From Chloroflexi bacterium UBA4736 (GTDB taxonomy: Bacteria; Chloroflexota; Dormibacteria; Dormibacterales; Dormibacteraceae): DNA of 34,268 bases. The stretch lies in NCBI GenBank assembly GCA_002404015.1, contig DHIW01000121.1:1-34268 (forward strand). Reading direction: 5' to 3'. Positions 1 to 8,240 of the stretch are shown in pieces. The position numbers and the translations under genes are program-made. The notes beneath the pieces were generated by a model that ran no database searches, was not told where the DNA came from, and saw only the letters and a program-made list of their open reading frames with translations. The stretch's first letter is position 1, and each line of letters begins with the position of its first letter.

Positions 1-69
1 CTGGACTGTTCCCAGCTCGTCGAGTAAGGCCGCGCTGTGACCGTCCTTGTGGGTGTCCACCCCAACCAC
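1..69 (-). mobile_element. IS110-family transposase, 5' end only (window edge)
   Basis: Reading the minus strand from about 69 down to the window edge gives a short open frame starting VVGVDTHKDGHSAALLD. The GVDTHKD-H pattern is the start of the RuvC-like DEDD catalytic domain of IS110-family transposases, with the first catalytic Asp in VDTHK. The start is ambiguous. GTG at 69-67 directly abuts GAGGAG, while GTG at 60-58 has GAGGAGG at a normal distance. Only about 20 codons are visible, so the state of the rest of the gene is unknown. The family call rests on this motif alone, but the motif is distinctive. Confidence 0.7.
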
Positions 70-184
70 CTCCTCGTGTAGCGTCCAGTGAGGCGCCGGT
101 CGTGACTTCAAGCACTGGCGCCCTCCAAGTCTCACAGGGAGGGTTTGGGGAGGGGGTCTCGTGACCACCCGGGGACCGGACTGC
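70..184 (-). other. Non-coding stretch upstream of the IS110-type transposase
   Basis: No gene is seen here. The stretch lies between the transposase start and the stop of the response-regulator gene and should contain the end of the insertion sequence. It has short inverted repeats: CCAGTG at 85-90 with CACTGG at 113-118, and CCCTCC at 121-126 with GGAGGG at 138-143. In many IS110 elements the non-coding segment upstream of the transposase encodes a structured bridge RNA. Whether this one does cannot be judged from so little sequence, and the exact element boundary is not visible. Confidence 0.35.
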
Positions 185-622
185 CTAGGTCGCCTCGACC
201 GCCCCGAGAACGGGGATCGGCGATGCCTCAGGGCGCTCGACCAGCTCGATCAGGTAGTCGACGTTGAACGGCTTCGTGACGTACTCCCGCACCCCGACCG
301 CCAGCAGCTCCTCGCGCACGCCCGGCATGTTGTCGGCTGTCAGCACCACGATCCGCAGGTCGCTGACGGACGCGTCCTCTCGGATCGCCGCCGCGACCTG
401 GAAGCCGTCCATTCGCGGCATATGGAGGTCGAGGAGAAGGAGGTCGTAGCGCCGGTTCTGGATCCTGGCCAGCGCCTCGGCGCCGTTGCGCGCCCAGTCG
501 ACATAGTGGCCCCGCGAGCGCAAGGCGGAGTCGACCAGCTCAAACCCGAGCTCGCTGTCGTCCGCCAGGAGCACCTTGCGGCTGATAACCGGTTCGTCCA
601 CGTGGTCAAGTCTCCGAGCCAC
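185..622 (-). CDS. Single-domain response regulator (CheY-like receiver)
   Basis: This 145-residue protein is essentially one receiver domain with no output domain. The hallmark residues are present: the acidic pair D21-D22 in VLLADDSE, the phospho-acceptor D65 in LLLLDLHMPRMDG, T95 in VVLTAD and K117 in YVTKPF. It should be phosphorylated by a histidine kinase and act by protein contact rather than by binding DNA. The start is GTG at 622. It lies 86 bp downstream of the molybdenum hydroxylase gene on the same strand and could be co-transcribed with it. No kinase gene is in the window, so the partner is unknown. Confidence 0.85.
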   Translation of the reverse strand: MARRLDHVDEPVISRKVLLADDSELGFELVDSALRSRGHYVDWARNGAEALARIQNRRYDLLLLDLHMPRMDGFQVAAAIREDASVSDLRIVVLTADNMPGVREELLAVGVREYVTKPFNVDYLIELVERPEASPIPVLGAVEAT

Positions 623-708
623 CGGCGTCGGATCCCCGGCCTCCCGGCTACCGGGCGGGGTCAGGTCTGGCTCGCGCTGGCGTCAGCCGAGGCCCGCCGC
701 ACGACCGT

Positions 709-3021
709 TCAGGCCGGACCGTTCCGCCCCGGGTGGCCCGCCGCGGCCAGCGCGGCCCACACGCGCTCCGGCGTGAGCGGCATGTCGATGTGCCGGATGC
801 CCAGGTGCGACAGCGCGTCAACGACCGCGTTCTGGACCGCCGGCGTCGAACCGATCGTCCCGGACTCGCCGACCCCCTTGGCGCCCAGAGGATTGTTCGG
901 GCTCGGCGTCTCAGTCGTCGCCGTCACCACCTCGGGGATCTCGCCGATGGTGGGGATCAGGTAGTCGAGCAGCGAGGCCGTGCGCGGGGTGCCCTGGTCG
1001 TCGAACACGACCTCCTCGAACAGCGCCTGGCCGATGCCTTGCGCGATCCCGCCGTGGACCTGCCCCTCGGCGAGCAGCGGGTTGATGATGCGGCCGCAGT
1101 CGTCGACCGCGAAGAAGCGGGTCAGGCGCGCGTCCCCGGTCTCCAGGTCGACCTCGACCACGGCGCAATGGGCGCCGAACGGGTAGCTGCCGTCTCCTGC
1201 GAAGTCGGCCTCGGTGGCGAGGCCCGGCTCCATACCCTCGGGCAGTCTTTCGCGGTCGCCGGCAGCCGTGACCAAAGAAGCCCAGGAGAGCGAGCGCTCG
1301 GGGACGCCGGCCACGCCGACCGTTCCGGCCACGAAGACGATGTCCTCGGGGCTCGCCTCGAGCAGGTGCGAAGCCAGGTCGCGCGCCTTATGACGCAGCT
1401 CCAATGCGGCCTGATGCACGGCGGAGCCGCCGTGCTGCATCGAGCGCGAACCCACCGTTCCGGTGCCGCGCTCGACGGCGTCGGTGTCGGACTGGACGAC
1501 GACAATCGAGTCGAGCGGCAGGCCGAGCTGCTCGGCCGCGATCTGGGCCAGCGAGGTCTCATGGCCCTGGCCGAACGAGGTGGTGCCGCAGCGCACGGTC
1601 GCCGTCCCATTCGTCTCGATGCGAACCGCTCCCCACTCCGGGCCGATCCCGACCGCGGTCACCTCGACATATACCGAGAGCCCGATCCCGAGCTGCAGGC
1701 GGTCGCCGCGCTGGCGGCGCCGCGCCTGCTCAGCGCGCAGCTCCGGGTAGGCGGAGATCTCGAGAAGCTTGTCGAGCGCCCTCTCGTACTCGCCCGAGTC
1801 GTAGGTCGCCCCGCCGGCCGTCGTGAGCGGGAAGCGATCGGGCGCGATCAGGTTGCGGCGCCTAAGGTCGGCTGGGTCGATTCCCAGCTCCACGGCCAGC
1901 ATGTCCATCGCGCGCTCCACCATCGCGGCCGCCTCCGGCCGGCCGGCGCCGCGGTAGGCGCCCAGCGGTGTCGTGTTGGTGACGACGCAGTGCGCCTCGT
2001 AGTCGATGGCCGGGATCTCGTAGACGCCGGCCGACATCTGGCCGGTGAGCATCGGCAGCAGAACCGCGATCCCCGGGTATGCGCCGATGTCGGCAAGCAC
2101 CCGGGCGCGCAGGCCGACCAGTTGGCCGGCGCGCGTCGCCCCCAGCTCCACCTGCTGCACCTGGCCGCGCCCGTGGGTCATCCCGACCAGGTTCTCGGAG
2201 CGGGTCTCGATCCACTTCACCGGCCGCCCGAGCTTGCGCGCGGCCGCGGCCACGACGATCAGCTCGGAGCGGGCTCCGGCCTTCGCGCCGAAGCCCCCGC
2301 CCATGTCGCCGACGACCACCCGGATCTCAGCCTCGGCGATGCCCAGCGACGACGCCAGCTCGGCGCGGAGCCCGAAGGGGGTCTGGCTGGTCGCCCAAAC
2401 CGTCAGCCGGCCTGCCTCGGGCACCACCAGGATCGCCTCCGGCTCCATCGGCACCGGCGCCAGCCGCTGGTTCACGAAGCGGCCCTTGATGGTGACCTCG
2501 GCGCCGGCCAGCACGTCATCGTCGCCGCGGGGCGGAAAGTGGCCGGCCACGTTCGAGCCGTGGGCGGGGAACAACAGGCCCGAGCCGGCCTGGCGGGCGG
2601 CTTCCGGATCGACGACGACCTCGAGCGGCTCGAGTTCGAGCCCGACCAGTTGGGCCGCGTCCACGGCCGCCTCCGGGCTCTCCGCGATCACAAGCGCCAC
2701 CGGCTCGCCCACGAAGCGGACGCGCTCGACGGCGAGGGGGGGGCGGGCGAAGACGCCGGGCACCATCGGGAAACCGACGCGCGCGGGAAGGCCCAGGTCG
2801 GCAGCGGTGAGCACGGCCACCACGCCAGGCGCCTCCGCGGCCGCGGCGACATCAACTGAGCGAATGGTGGCGTGGGCCAGCGTCGACCTAACGAAGGCCA
2901 CGTGAAGACACCGGTCCGGGTGGATGTCGTCGACGTAGCGGCCGGCGCCCGTGATGAGGCGCGGGTCCTCGCGCCGGCGAACGCCGTGGCCGAGGATCGA
3001 GCCGGGAGTGAGTGTCTGCAT
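709..3021 (-). CDS. Xanthine dehydrogenase-family molybdopterin-binding large subunit (form II CoxL-like)
   Basis: This is the large catalytic subunit of a molybdenum hydroxylase, about 770 residues. The N-terminal aldehyde oxidase/xanthine dehydrogenase a/b hammerhead domain begins with RREDPRLITGAGRYVDDI. The molybdopterin-binding region follows, with GQGHET and, near residue 719, GVGESG carrying the conserved catalytic Glu. The active-site loop reads AYRGAGR near residue 355. That is the form II (putative CODH/other hydroxylase) signature rather than the AYXCSFR loop of true aerobic CO dehydrogenase, so CO oxidation should not be assumed. ATG at 3021 is preferred over TTG at 3027. The usual FAD-binding medium (coxM) and 2Fe-2S small (coxS) subunits are not adjacent on either side, so the gene is solitary here. 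Confidence 0.9.
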   Translation of the reverse strand: MQTLTPGSILGHGVRRREDPRLITGAGRYVDDIHPDRCLHVAFVRSTLAHATIRSVDVAAAAEAPGVVAVLTAADLGLPARVGFPMVPGVFARPPLAVERVRFVGEPVALVIAESPEAAVDAAQLVGLELEPLEVVVDPEAARQAGSGLLFPAHGSNVAGHFPPRGDDDVLAGAEVTIKGRFVNQRLAPVPMEPEAILVVPEAGRLTVWATSQTPFGLRAELASSLGIAEAEIRVVVGDMGGGFGAKAGARSELIVVAAAARKLGRPVKWIETRSENLVGMTHGRGQVQQVELGATRAGQLVGLRARVLADIGAYPGIAVLLPMLTGQMSAGVYEIPAIDYEAHCVVTNTTPLGAYRGAGRPEAAAMVERAMDMLAVELGIDPADLRRRNLIAPDRFPLTTAGGATYDSGEYERALDKLLEISAYPELRAEQARRRQRGDRLQLGIGLSVYVEVTAVGIGPEWGAVRIETNGTATVRCGTTSFGQGHETSLAQIAAEQLGLPLDSIVVVQSDTDAVERGTGTVGSRSMQHGGSAVHQAALELRHKARDLASHLLEASPEDIVFVAGTVGVAGVPERSLSWASLVTAAGDRERLPEGMEPGLATEADFAGDGSYPFGAHCAVVEVDLETGDARLTRFFAVDDCGRIINPLLAEGQVHGGIAQGIGQALFEEVVFDDQGTPRTASLLDYLIPTIGEIPEVVTATTETPSPNNPLGAKGVGESGTIGSTPAVQNAVVDALSHLGIRHIDMPLTPERVWAALAAAGHPGRNGPA

Positions 3022-3123
3022 GGCCAACCGGAGGGTAGCCTTTATTCGCGCGCAGCGACAACACCCGGGCTGCGCTGCAAGTGCGGCCGAGGCAGCGGCT
3101 GGCGACTGTCATACTCGACCGGC
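3022..3123. promoter_or_regulatory. Divergent intergenic region between the hydroxylase and PH-domain genes
   Basis: About 100 bp separate two divergently transcribed units and must hold both promoters. I see no convincing -35/-10 pair and no clear operator, so this is placement by context only. Confidence 0.35.
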
Positions 3124-3639
3124 ATGACCGGATCGGTCAAAACGGTCATGGGACCGGAGGAGACCTGGCGGCACCCATCTCCCCGGCTGAGCGCGATGCG
3201 GCGGGCCGAAGTGGTCGGTGCCAGCGCCGTGCTCGCGGTGCTCGTGGTGATCGGCAGCGCGGCCGGAGCACTCAGCGGAGCTGGCCGGGCCCTCCCCGTC
3301 GGAGCGCTGGGCCTGGTCGCGGTCGTGGTTGCCGGACTGGCCGGCGACCGGTTCGCCCAGCGCCGGGTCCGAGCCTGGGCCTACCACGAGCGGGACGACG
3401 ATCTCCTGGTTCAGCGGGGAGTGCTGATCACGCGCCTGTCGGTCGTCCCCTATGGCCGCATGCAGTTCATCGACGTGGTCGCCGGGCCGATCGAGCGCTC
3501 CTTCGGCCTGGCCACGGTGCGGATGCACACTGCGGCCGCGTTCAGCGACGCCCGTATTCCAGGGCTGAGCCACGAGGAGGCGGCTCGGCTCCGGGACCGC
3601 CTGGCGGAGTTGGGCGAGGCCAAGGCCGCCGGCCTGTGA
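3124..3639 (+). CDS. PH domain-containing membrane protein, YdbS-like (bPH_2)
   Basis: A 171-residue protein with two N-terminal membrane segments (roughly residues 27-45 and 52-75), followed by a bacterial PH-like domain (bPH_2, former DUF304). Typical bPH_2 features are the block DDLLVQRGVLITRLSVVPYG, then MQFIDVVAGPIERSFGLATV. The protein resembles YdbS, which pairs with YdbT. The next gene is YdbT-like and overlaps by 4 bp (GTGA), implying coupled translation and a membrane complex. The role is unclear; in Bacillus the pair is linked to stress or bacteriocin resistance. The start is ATG at 3124. Upstream in-frame codons lack family similarity. Confidence 0.82.
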   Translation: MTGSVKTVMGPEETWRHPSPRLSAMRRAEVVGASAVLAVLVVIGSAAGALSGAGRALPVGALGLVAVVVAGLAGDRFAQRRVRAWAYHERDDDLLVQRGVLITRLSVVPYGRMQFIDVVAGPIERSFGLATVRMHTAAAFSDARIPGLSHEEAARLRDRLAELGEAKAAGL

Positions 3640-5054
3640 GCGCAGACGGTCGCCCGGCAGGCTCTCCGCCGGCCGGCGCCGGCGCCCAGCCGGTACCGCT
3701 CGACAAGGCCACCTGGCACCGGCTGCACCCCCTCTCGCCTGTCATCCGGGCCGGGCGTGCCCTGATCGGTGTCGTCGTCGTGTTCGTGGGCACGCTGGTG
3801 CCGGGTTCGCAGGGTGGCCGGGGCAGCGTGTTCGGACACCTGGTTTTCGGCGCCGCCCTGGTGTTGCTGGGCCTGGTCTCCTGGCTGGTCACGCGCTGGC
3901 GTGTGCAGGATGGCGACCTCCGGATCGAGACCGGCCTGATCCGGCGCAGCTCGCTGCGATTTCCGCTCTCCCAGATCCAGGCCATCGACATCGTCCGCCC
4001 GGCGCTCGCCAGGATTTTCGGGCTGGCCGAGCTGCGGCTCCGGACCGGCGGCTCAGGCGGCAACGCGGGCCGGCTGGCCTACCTGACGGCCCCCGAAGCG
4101 GATATCGTCCGGGCCCAGCTGCTGGCGCTGGCCCGCGGCGGCGAGGCGGATACGGCCCCCTCCGGGGAGCGGGTCCTGGTGTCGGTGCCGGTGGGCCGCC
4201 TGGTTGGTTCCATCGTCCTCAGCGGCGCAGCGCTCGTGGTCCTGCTAGTGGGGATCGGGCTGGCCGTCGGCGCGTTGGTCGCACCGGCCGGGGCCATCGC
4301 CGTGATCGGCTCCAGCGGGGCGGTCGGATTGGGGCTGCTCACCATGCTCTGGCGCCGCTTCAACGGCGGCTACAACCTCACGGTCGCCGAAGCGCCCGAC
4401 GGGCTGCGCGTCCGATCGGGGCTGATCGACACCACGGCGGAGACCATTCCGGGCGGCCGCGTTCAGGCCGTGCGGATGGTCGAACCCCTGCTCTGGCGAC
4501 CCCTGGGCTGGTGCCGGCTGGAGGTCGACGTGGCCGGCAGCCACAGGGGGAGCGGCGAGAACACACCCGAGAGCCGGCAGCTGCGGGCCGTGCTGCCGGT
4601 CGGCACCCACGAAGAGGCCGAGCGGCTGCTGAGCCGGATCCTGCCGGACGCCCCCGGGGACCGGAGCCCGGCCCCCCCGCGAGCGCGTTTCAAGAGCCCG
4701 CTGCGCTTCCACAACCTCTCTTGGGGCCACAACGAAACCTGCGCCGTCACGACGACCGGGAGGCTGGCCCGGGTCACCGCCTGGGTGCCTCTCACGAAAG
4801 TCCAGAGCCTGCGCCTGGTGCAGGGTCCTGTCCAGCGCGGCCTGCGGCTGGCAACCGTCTACCTGGATACGGCCGGCCGCAGCGTGCACGCCGCGATCCG
4901 AGACCGGGACGCCGGCGAGGCCGGCCAGGACCTGGTCGAGCTCACGGATTTGTGCCGGGCGGCCCGCCAGTCGGGCCGGTTACCCAAACCTCCGCCCGGA
5001 CCGTCCGAGGGCGGGTTGCAGGACGCCGCCGCCGGGCCTTCGAGCAGCAGCTGA
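3636..5054 (+). CDS. PH domain-containing membrane protein, YdbT-like
   Basis: A 472-residue protein with repeated bPH_2 domains separated by transmembrane pairs, the YdbT layout. Hydrophobic pairs lie near residues 40-90 and 195-245. The PH-like blocks include DLRIETGLIRRSSLRFPLSQ with IQAIDIV, GLRVRSGLIDTTAETIPGGR with VQAVRMVEPLLWRPLGW, and a third near LARVTAWVPLTKVQSLRLVQ. The GTG start at 3636 overlaps the stop of the YdbS-like gene. The C-terminus is a low-complexity Pro/Gly/Ser tail. It is expected to be membrane-bound and to act with the preceding protein. Its substrate or ligand is unknown. Confidence 0.8.
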   Translation: MSADGRPAGSPPAGAGAQPVPLDKATWHRLHPLSPVIRAGRALIGVVVVFVGTLVPGSQGGRGSVFGHLVFGAALVLLGLVSWLVTRWRVQDGDLRIETGLIRRSSLRFPLSQIQAIDIVRPALARIFGLAELRLRTGGSGGNAGRLAYLTAPEADIVRAQLLALARGGEADTAPSGERVLVSVPVGRLVGSIVLSGAALVVLLVGIGLAVGALVAPAGAIAVIGSSGAVGLGLLTMLWRRFNGGYNLTVAEAPDGLRVRSGLIDTTAETIPGGRVQAVRMVEPLLWRPLGWCRLEVDVAGSHRGSGENTPESRQLRAVLPVGTHEEAERLLSRILPDAPGDRSPAPPRARFKSPLRFHNLSWGHNETCAVTTTGRLARVTAWVPLTKVQSLRLVQGPVQRGLRLATVYLDTAGRSVHAAIRDRDAGEAGQDLVELTDLCRAARQSGRLPKPPPGPSEGGLQDAAAGPSSSS

Positions 5055-5188
5055 CTCCAGCGTCGGCGCGGATGTCGTTTTCGAGGCCGGGCTGTTCGTC
5101 GTTCTGGCAAGGGCGGCCATCGAGGCGCCGCCCATGGGGTTGAGCGGCGCGCGGCCGCGAGACGGATTCCAGGTGGAGGTATCTCTCG

Positions 5189-5506
5189 ATGGCCAATTTC
5201 TTGCTTCTCTACACCGGCGGCGGAATGCCCCAGGGCGAGGCTGAGCAGGCGAAGGTGATGCAGGCCTGGGGCGCCTGGTTCCAGAAGCTGGGAGACGCCG
5301 TCGTCGACGGCGGCAACCCGTTCACGCCGGAGGCCAAGACGATCGCCAGCAACGGCAGCGTCAGCGACGGAGCCTCACCGTCGGCCAGCGGCTACTCGGT
5401 GATCAAGGCCGACTCGATGCATGACGCGGTCGAGAAGGCCAAGGGCTGTCCGGTGCTGCAGGGCGGCGCCAAGATCGCGGTCTTCGAAACCTTCCCGGCG
5501 ATGTAG
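5189..5506 (+). CDS. YCII-related (DGPF/YciI-like) domain protein
   Basis: A 105-residue alpha/beta protein beginning MANFLLLYTGG, with AWGAWFQKLGDAVVDGGNPF and ending in a GGAKIAVFETFPAM strand. This matches the YCII/DGPF family of small ferredoxin-like proteins, whose members are often paired with ECF sigma factors. No sigma factor is adjacent here. A purine-rich AGGTGGAGG lies upstream of ATG 5189. The gene sits alone between the PH-domain operon and the sugar-type ABC transporter. Biochemical function is unknown. Confidence 0.75.
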   Translation: MANFLLLYTGGGMPQGEAEQAKVMQAWGAWFQKLGDAVVDGGNPFTPEAKTIASNGSVSDGASPSASGYSVIKADSMHDAVEKAKGCPVLQGGAKIAVFETFPAM

Positions 5507-5600
5507 CGACCGACCCGAGGGCGGACGGCTCCGAGCGGATCGGATGCTGTCCGCCCCTCATCGCGGGGTCCTTCTGCGGAATCCAACACACGATCGCCTC

Positions 5601-5652
5601 CCAATCTGTAGGAATCACACCGTGACACTCCAGACGCCCGCTCCTAGATTGG
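5601..5652. promoter_or_regulatory. Inverted repeat upstream of the ABC transporter operon
   Basis: CCAATCT at 5601-5607 is mirrored by AGATTGG at 5646-5652, and the arms extend imperfectly (GTAGGA inside the left arm, TCCT inside the right). The repeat ends 6 bp before the ATG at 5659. It could be an operator or a leader hairpin for the transporter operon. The interior also holds GAATCACACCGTGAC (5612-5626), which resembles a motif upstream of the second M24 gene. No experimental support. Confidence 0.35.
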
Positions 5653-5658
5653 CTGCGA

Positions 5659-7182
5659 ATGGGCGCAGAACCCACGGAGGCCCGGCCCCTGGTCCTTGAA
5701 GCCAGCCGGCTGGCCAAGAGCTACGGCGGCCACCTGGTGCTGAAGCACGTCGACTTCGCAATCGCGGCGGGCGAGATCGTCGCGGTCATCGGAGAGAACG
5801 GGGCCGGCAAGTCGACCTTCGCGAAGATAATCGCCGGCGCTGTCCAACCAGAGTCGGGCGAGCTGGCGGTCCACGGCGGGCAGGTCGATTTCCAGTCCCC
5901 GCGTGACGCGCTCCGCGCCGGCGTCGGCTACATCCCCCAGGAGCTGGCCTACCTCTCCAACCGGACGGTCGCCGACAACATCCTGGTCGGCCGCTGGCCG
6001 CACCGGCAGGGCGTCACCAGCGACCTGACGATTCGCTCCATAGCCGCGGCAGACGCGAAGCGGTTCGGCATCCAGGTCGACGTGCGACGCCAGATGGCCG
6101 ACCTGACGCTCGCCGAAAGGCAGCTGGTCGAGATCGTGAAGGCCCTGTCGCGCAGCTCGGCGGTCCTGGTCCTGGACGAGCCCACGGCCTCCCTCACCAG
6201 CTCTGAGAGCCAGAACCTGTTCCGGGTCCTCCGGAACCTGGCCCAGACCGGGCTGAGCATCATCTTCATCTCCCACCGGATGGACGAGATCTTCGATGTG
6301 GGCGACCGAGTGGTCGTCCTTCGCAACGGTGAGGTGGTGGGGAACGTTATGACGGCCGATACGACCCGGCCGCAGCTGATCGGATACATGCTCGGCGCGG
6401 CGGCGGAGGAACTCAGCGAACGACACGAGAGCGGCCCTTTCACGGAGCCCGCGCTGGAGCTTGCCGGCTGGAGCTGGAGCGGCGAGCCCGCGATCACCGA
6501 CTTCAACCTGACGGTGCACCGGGGCGAGATCGTGTGCCTGTTCGGACTTCGCGGCTGCGGCGGCGAGGTCATAGCCGAGAGCCTGGCGGGGCGCAACCGG
6601 AAATTCCAGGGCAGCGTGCGCATCGAGGGCCGGCAGTACGCGATGTTCCGCCGGCCGGGGGCGGCGGGTCGCGCGGGAATCGGCTATGTGCCCGCCGAGC
6701 GCAAGCGCGAGGGCCTCGTCATGCCGCTCCCAGTCCAGGCCAACCTGAGCCTCCTCGTCCTGCGCGCCATTTCCCGGCTCGGCTGGCTAAGCCGGAACAA
6801 GGAGAAGCGCCTGGCTGCGGACCTGCGCCAGCGGATGCAGATCAGGGCGCGTTCCCTCTCCCAAACCGTGGCGACTCTCAGTGGCGGCAACCAGCAGAAG
6901 GTCCTTCTGGCCAGCCGGCTGGCCGCCCGGCCCCGAGTCCTGGTGCTCCAGGAGCCGACCCGCGGTGTAGATGTCGGGGCCCGGGTCGAGATCCACCACT
7001 ACCTCCGCTCAATAGCCGCCCAGGGGACTGGCGTGCTCTGGGTGACGACCGATGTCGAGGAGGCGGTGCTGGTCGCCGATCGCCTGGTCGTCCTGAGGGA
7101 GGGGGCGGTGGTCGCGCAGCTGACTGGGACCGACAAGACGCAGGGCAGGGCCCTGGAGATGGCGACGAAAGATGCAGCTTAA
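5659..7182 (+). CDS. Sugar-type ABC transporter ATP-binding protein (RbsA/MglA/XylG-like)
   Basis: A 507-residue protein with two fused nucleotide-binding domains, the arrangement of carbohydrate uptake (CUT2) ATPases. Domain 1 has Walker A GENGAGKST (residues 45-53), the signature-like segment LTLAERQLVEI and Walker B VLVLDEPTAS near residue 173. Domain 2 has a degenerate Walker A (GLRGCGGE, no Lys-Ser/Thr), as is usual in this family, then LSGGNQQK near residue 407 and LVLQEPTRGVDVG. It powers import together with the following permease and lipoprotein. The next gene overlaps by 11 bp. Family members carry pentoses, hexoses and occasionally other polar molecules, so the amidase and M24 neighbours leave the substrate open. 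Confidence 0.92.
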   Translation: MGAEPTEARPLVLEASRLAKSYGGHLVLKHVDFAIAAGEIVAVIGENGAGKSTFAKIIAGAVQPESGELAVHGGQVDFQSPRDALRAGVGYIPQELAYLSNRTVADNILVGRWPHRQGVTSDLTIRSIAAADAKRFGIQVDVRRQMADLTLAERQLVEIVKALSRSSAVLVLDEPTASLTSSESQNLFRVLRNLAQTGLSIIFISHRMDEIFDVGDRVVVLRNGEVVGNVMTADTTRPQLIGYMLGAAAEELSERHESGPFTEPALELAGWSWSGEPAITDFNLTVHRGEIVCLFGLRGCGGEVIAESLAGRNRKFQGSVRIEGRQYAMFRRPGAAGRAGIGYVPAERKREGLVMPLPVQANLSLLVLRAISRLGWLSRNKEKRLAADLRQRMQIRARSLSQTVATLSGGNQQKVLLASRLAARPRVLVLQEPTRGVDVGARVEIHHYLRSIAAQGTGVLWVTTDVEEAVLVADRLVVLREGAVVAQLTGTDKTQGRALEMATKDAA

Positions 7183-8206
7183 GACCAGGCCGGCGGGCGG
7201 CGAGGACGAGGCTCCGGGCGGACCCGGCGGGGGGCGGGAGGCGTCCGCCTCCCGCGGCACGCGTCTCGCGCTATCGGGCATGCAGGCGCTGGGCCTGGGC
7301 GGCTTCTACGTGCTCGTGCTGGTGTTCTTCTCACTGCAGGCGGAGCACTTCTTCTCCTTCAGCAACACCGTCAACATCCTGTCCAACGTCTCCGTGATCG
7401 GGATCGTCACCCTCGGCCAGGCGCTGGTCCTGATCGCCGGAGGTTTCGACCTCTCCGTCGCGGGGACGGTGCCGTTGGGCGGGGTGATCTTCACGACCCT
7501 GATCAACCGCGATCTCAACGTCGGCGAAGCCTGGGTTGGAGCCGTGATCGCGGGCGGGATGATCGGGATGGCCAACGGCCTGATCATCACCAGGATCGGC
7601 ATCAACGCCCTGGTGACCACGCTGGGCACGCTCTCGATCACCGCCGGCCTGGCCTACGTCGTCACGGCGGGCGTGACGATTCCCTTCAAGAACCTGGACA
7701 ACGGACCGATCGACAACGTGGTCGCCGGAATGCCGCTCTACGTCTGGGTCTGGATCCTCATGAACATCCTGGTCTTCCTGGTCCTCAGGTTCACGGTGTT
7801 CGGCCGGATGATCTACGCGATCGGCGGCAACCGAGAGGCGAGCCGGCTGGCCGGAATCCGGGTGGACCTCGTGACGACGCTCGTCTACGTCATCAGCGGC
7901 TCCCTGGGCGCCTTTTCAGGGGTGATGCTCGCCCAGCAGCTGCTGGCGGGGGCGCCGACGGTCGGTTCCACGGCCGCGCTCACCTCGATCGCCGCGGTGA
8001 TCCTGGGTGGCGCGGCGCTGACCGGCGGGGTGGGCGGCGTGCCCGGCACCATCGTCGGCGTGCTGGTCCTCGGAACCGTCGCCAACGGGATGGCGCTGAT
8101 GCAAGTACCCGCCTTCTACCAGCAGATCGCTACCGGGTCGATCCTGCTGCTGGCCGTCGGCTTCGGCCGTCTGCGCGCCCTCTTCGGGCAACTCGGTGAT
8201 CGGTGA
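7172..8206 (+). CDS. Sugar-type ABC transporter permease (RbsC-like, BPD_transp_2)
   Basis: A 344-residue integral membrane protein with about eight to ten hydrophobic segments. It carries CUT2-permease features: ITLGQALVLIAGGFDLSVAG after the first helices, NALVTTLGTLSITAGLAYV, and TVFGRMIYAIGGNREASRLA before the cytoplasmic coupling region. The hydrophilic N-terminus (about 28 residues, Gly/Arg rich) overlaps the ATPase reading frame. It forms the membrane channel for the transporter. ATG 7172 is chosen because the shared overlap suggests coupling. Confidence 0.92.
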   Translation: MQLKTRPAGGEDEAPGGPGGGREASASRGTRLALSGMQALGLGGFYVLVLVFFSLQAEHFFSFSNTVNILSNVSVIGIVTLGQALVLIAGGFDLSVAGTVPLGGVIFTTLINRDLNVGEAWVGAVIAGGMIGMANGLIITRIGINALVTTLGTLSITAGLAYVVTAGVTIPFKNLDNGPIDNVVAGMPLYVWVWILMNILVFLVLRFTVFGRMIYAIGGNREASRLAGIRVDLVTTLVYVISGSLGAFSGVMLAQQLLAGAPTVGSTAALTSIAAVILGGAALTGGVGGVPGTIVGVLVLGTVANGMALMQVPAFYQQIATGSILLLAVGFGRLRALFGQLGDR

Positions 8207-8240
8207 AATCGGATTGGCCCGGCACATGGGAGGTTCGGCT

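Noticed and set aside
733..2859. A 708-codon plus-strand open frame opposite the hydroxylase gene
   Set aside because: Composition is Arg/Gly/Ala/His-rich with no motif; it is an antisense shadow of the well-supported CoxL-like gene in GC-rich DNA.
709..3021. True aerobic CO dehydrogenase (form I CoxL)
   Set aside because: The active-site loop is AYRGAGR, not the AYXCSFR loop, and coxS/coxM are missing nearby.
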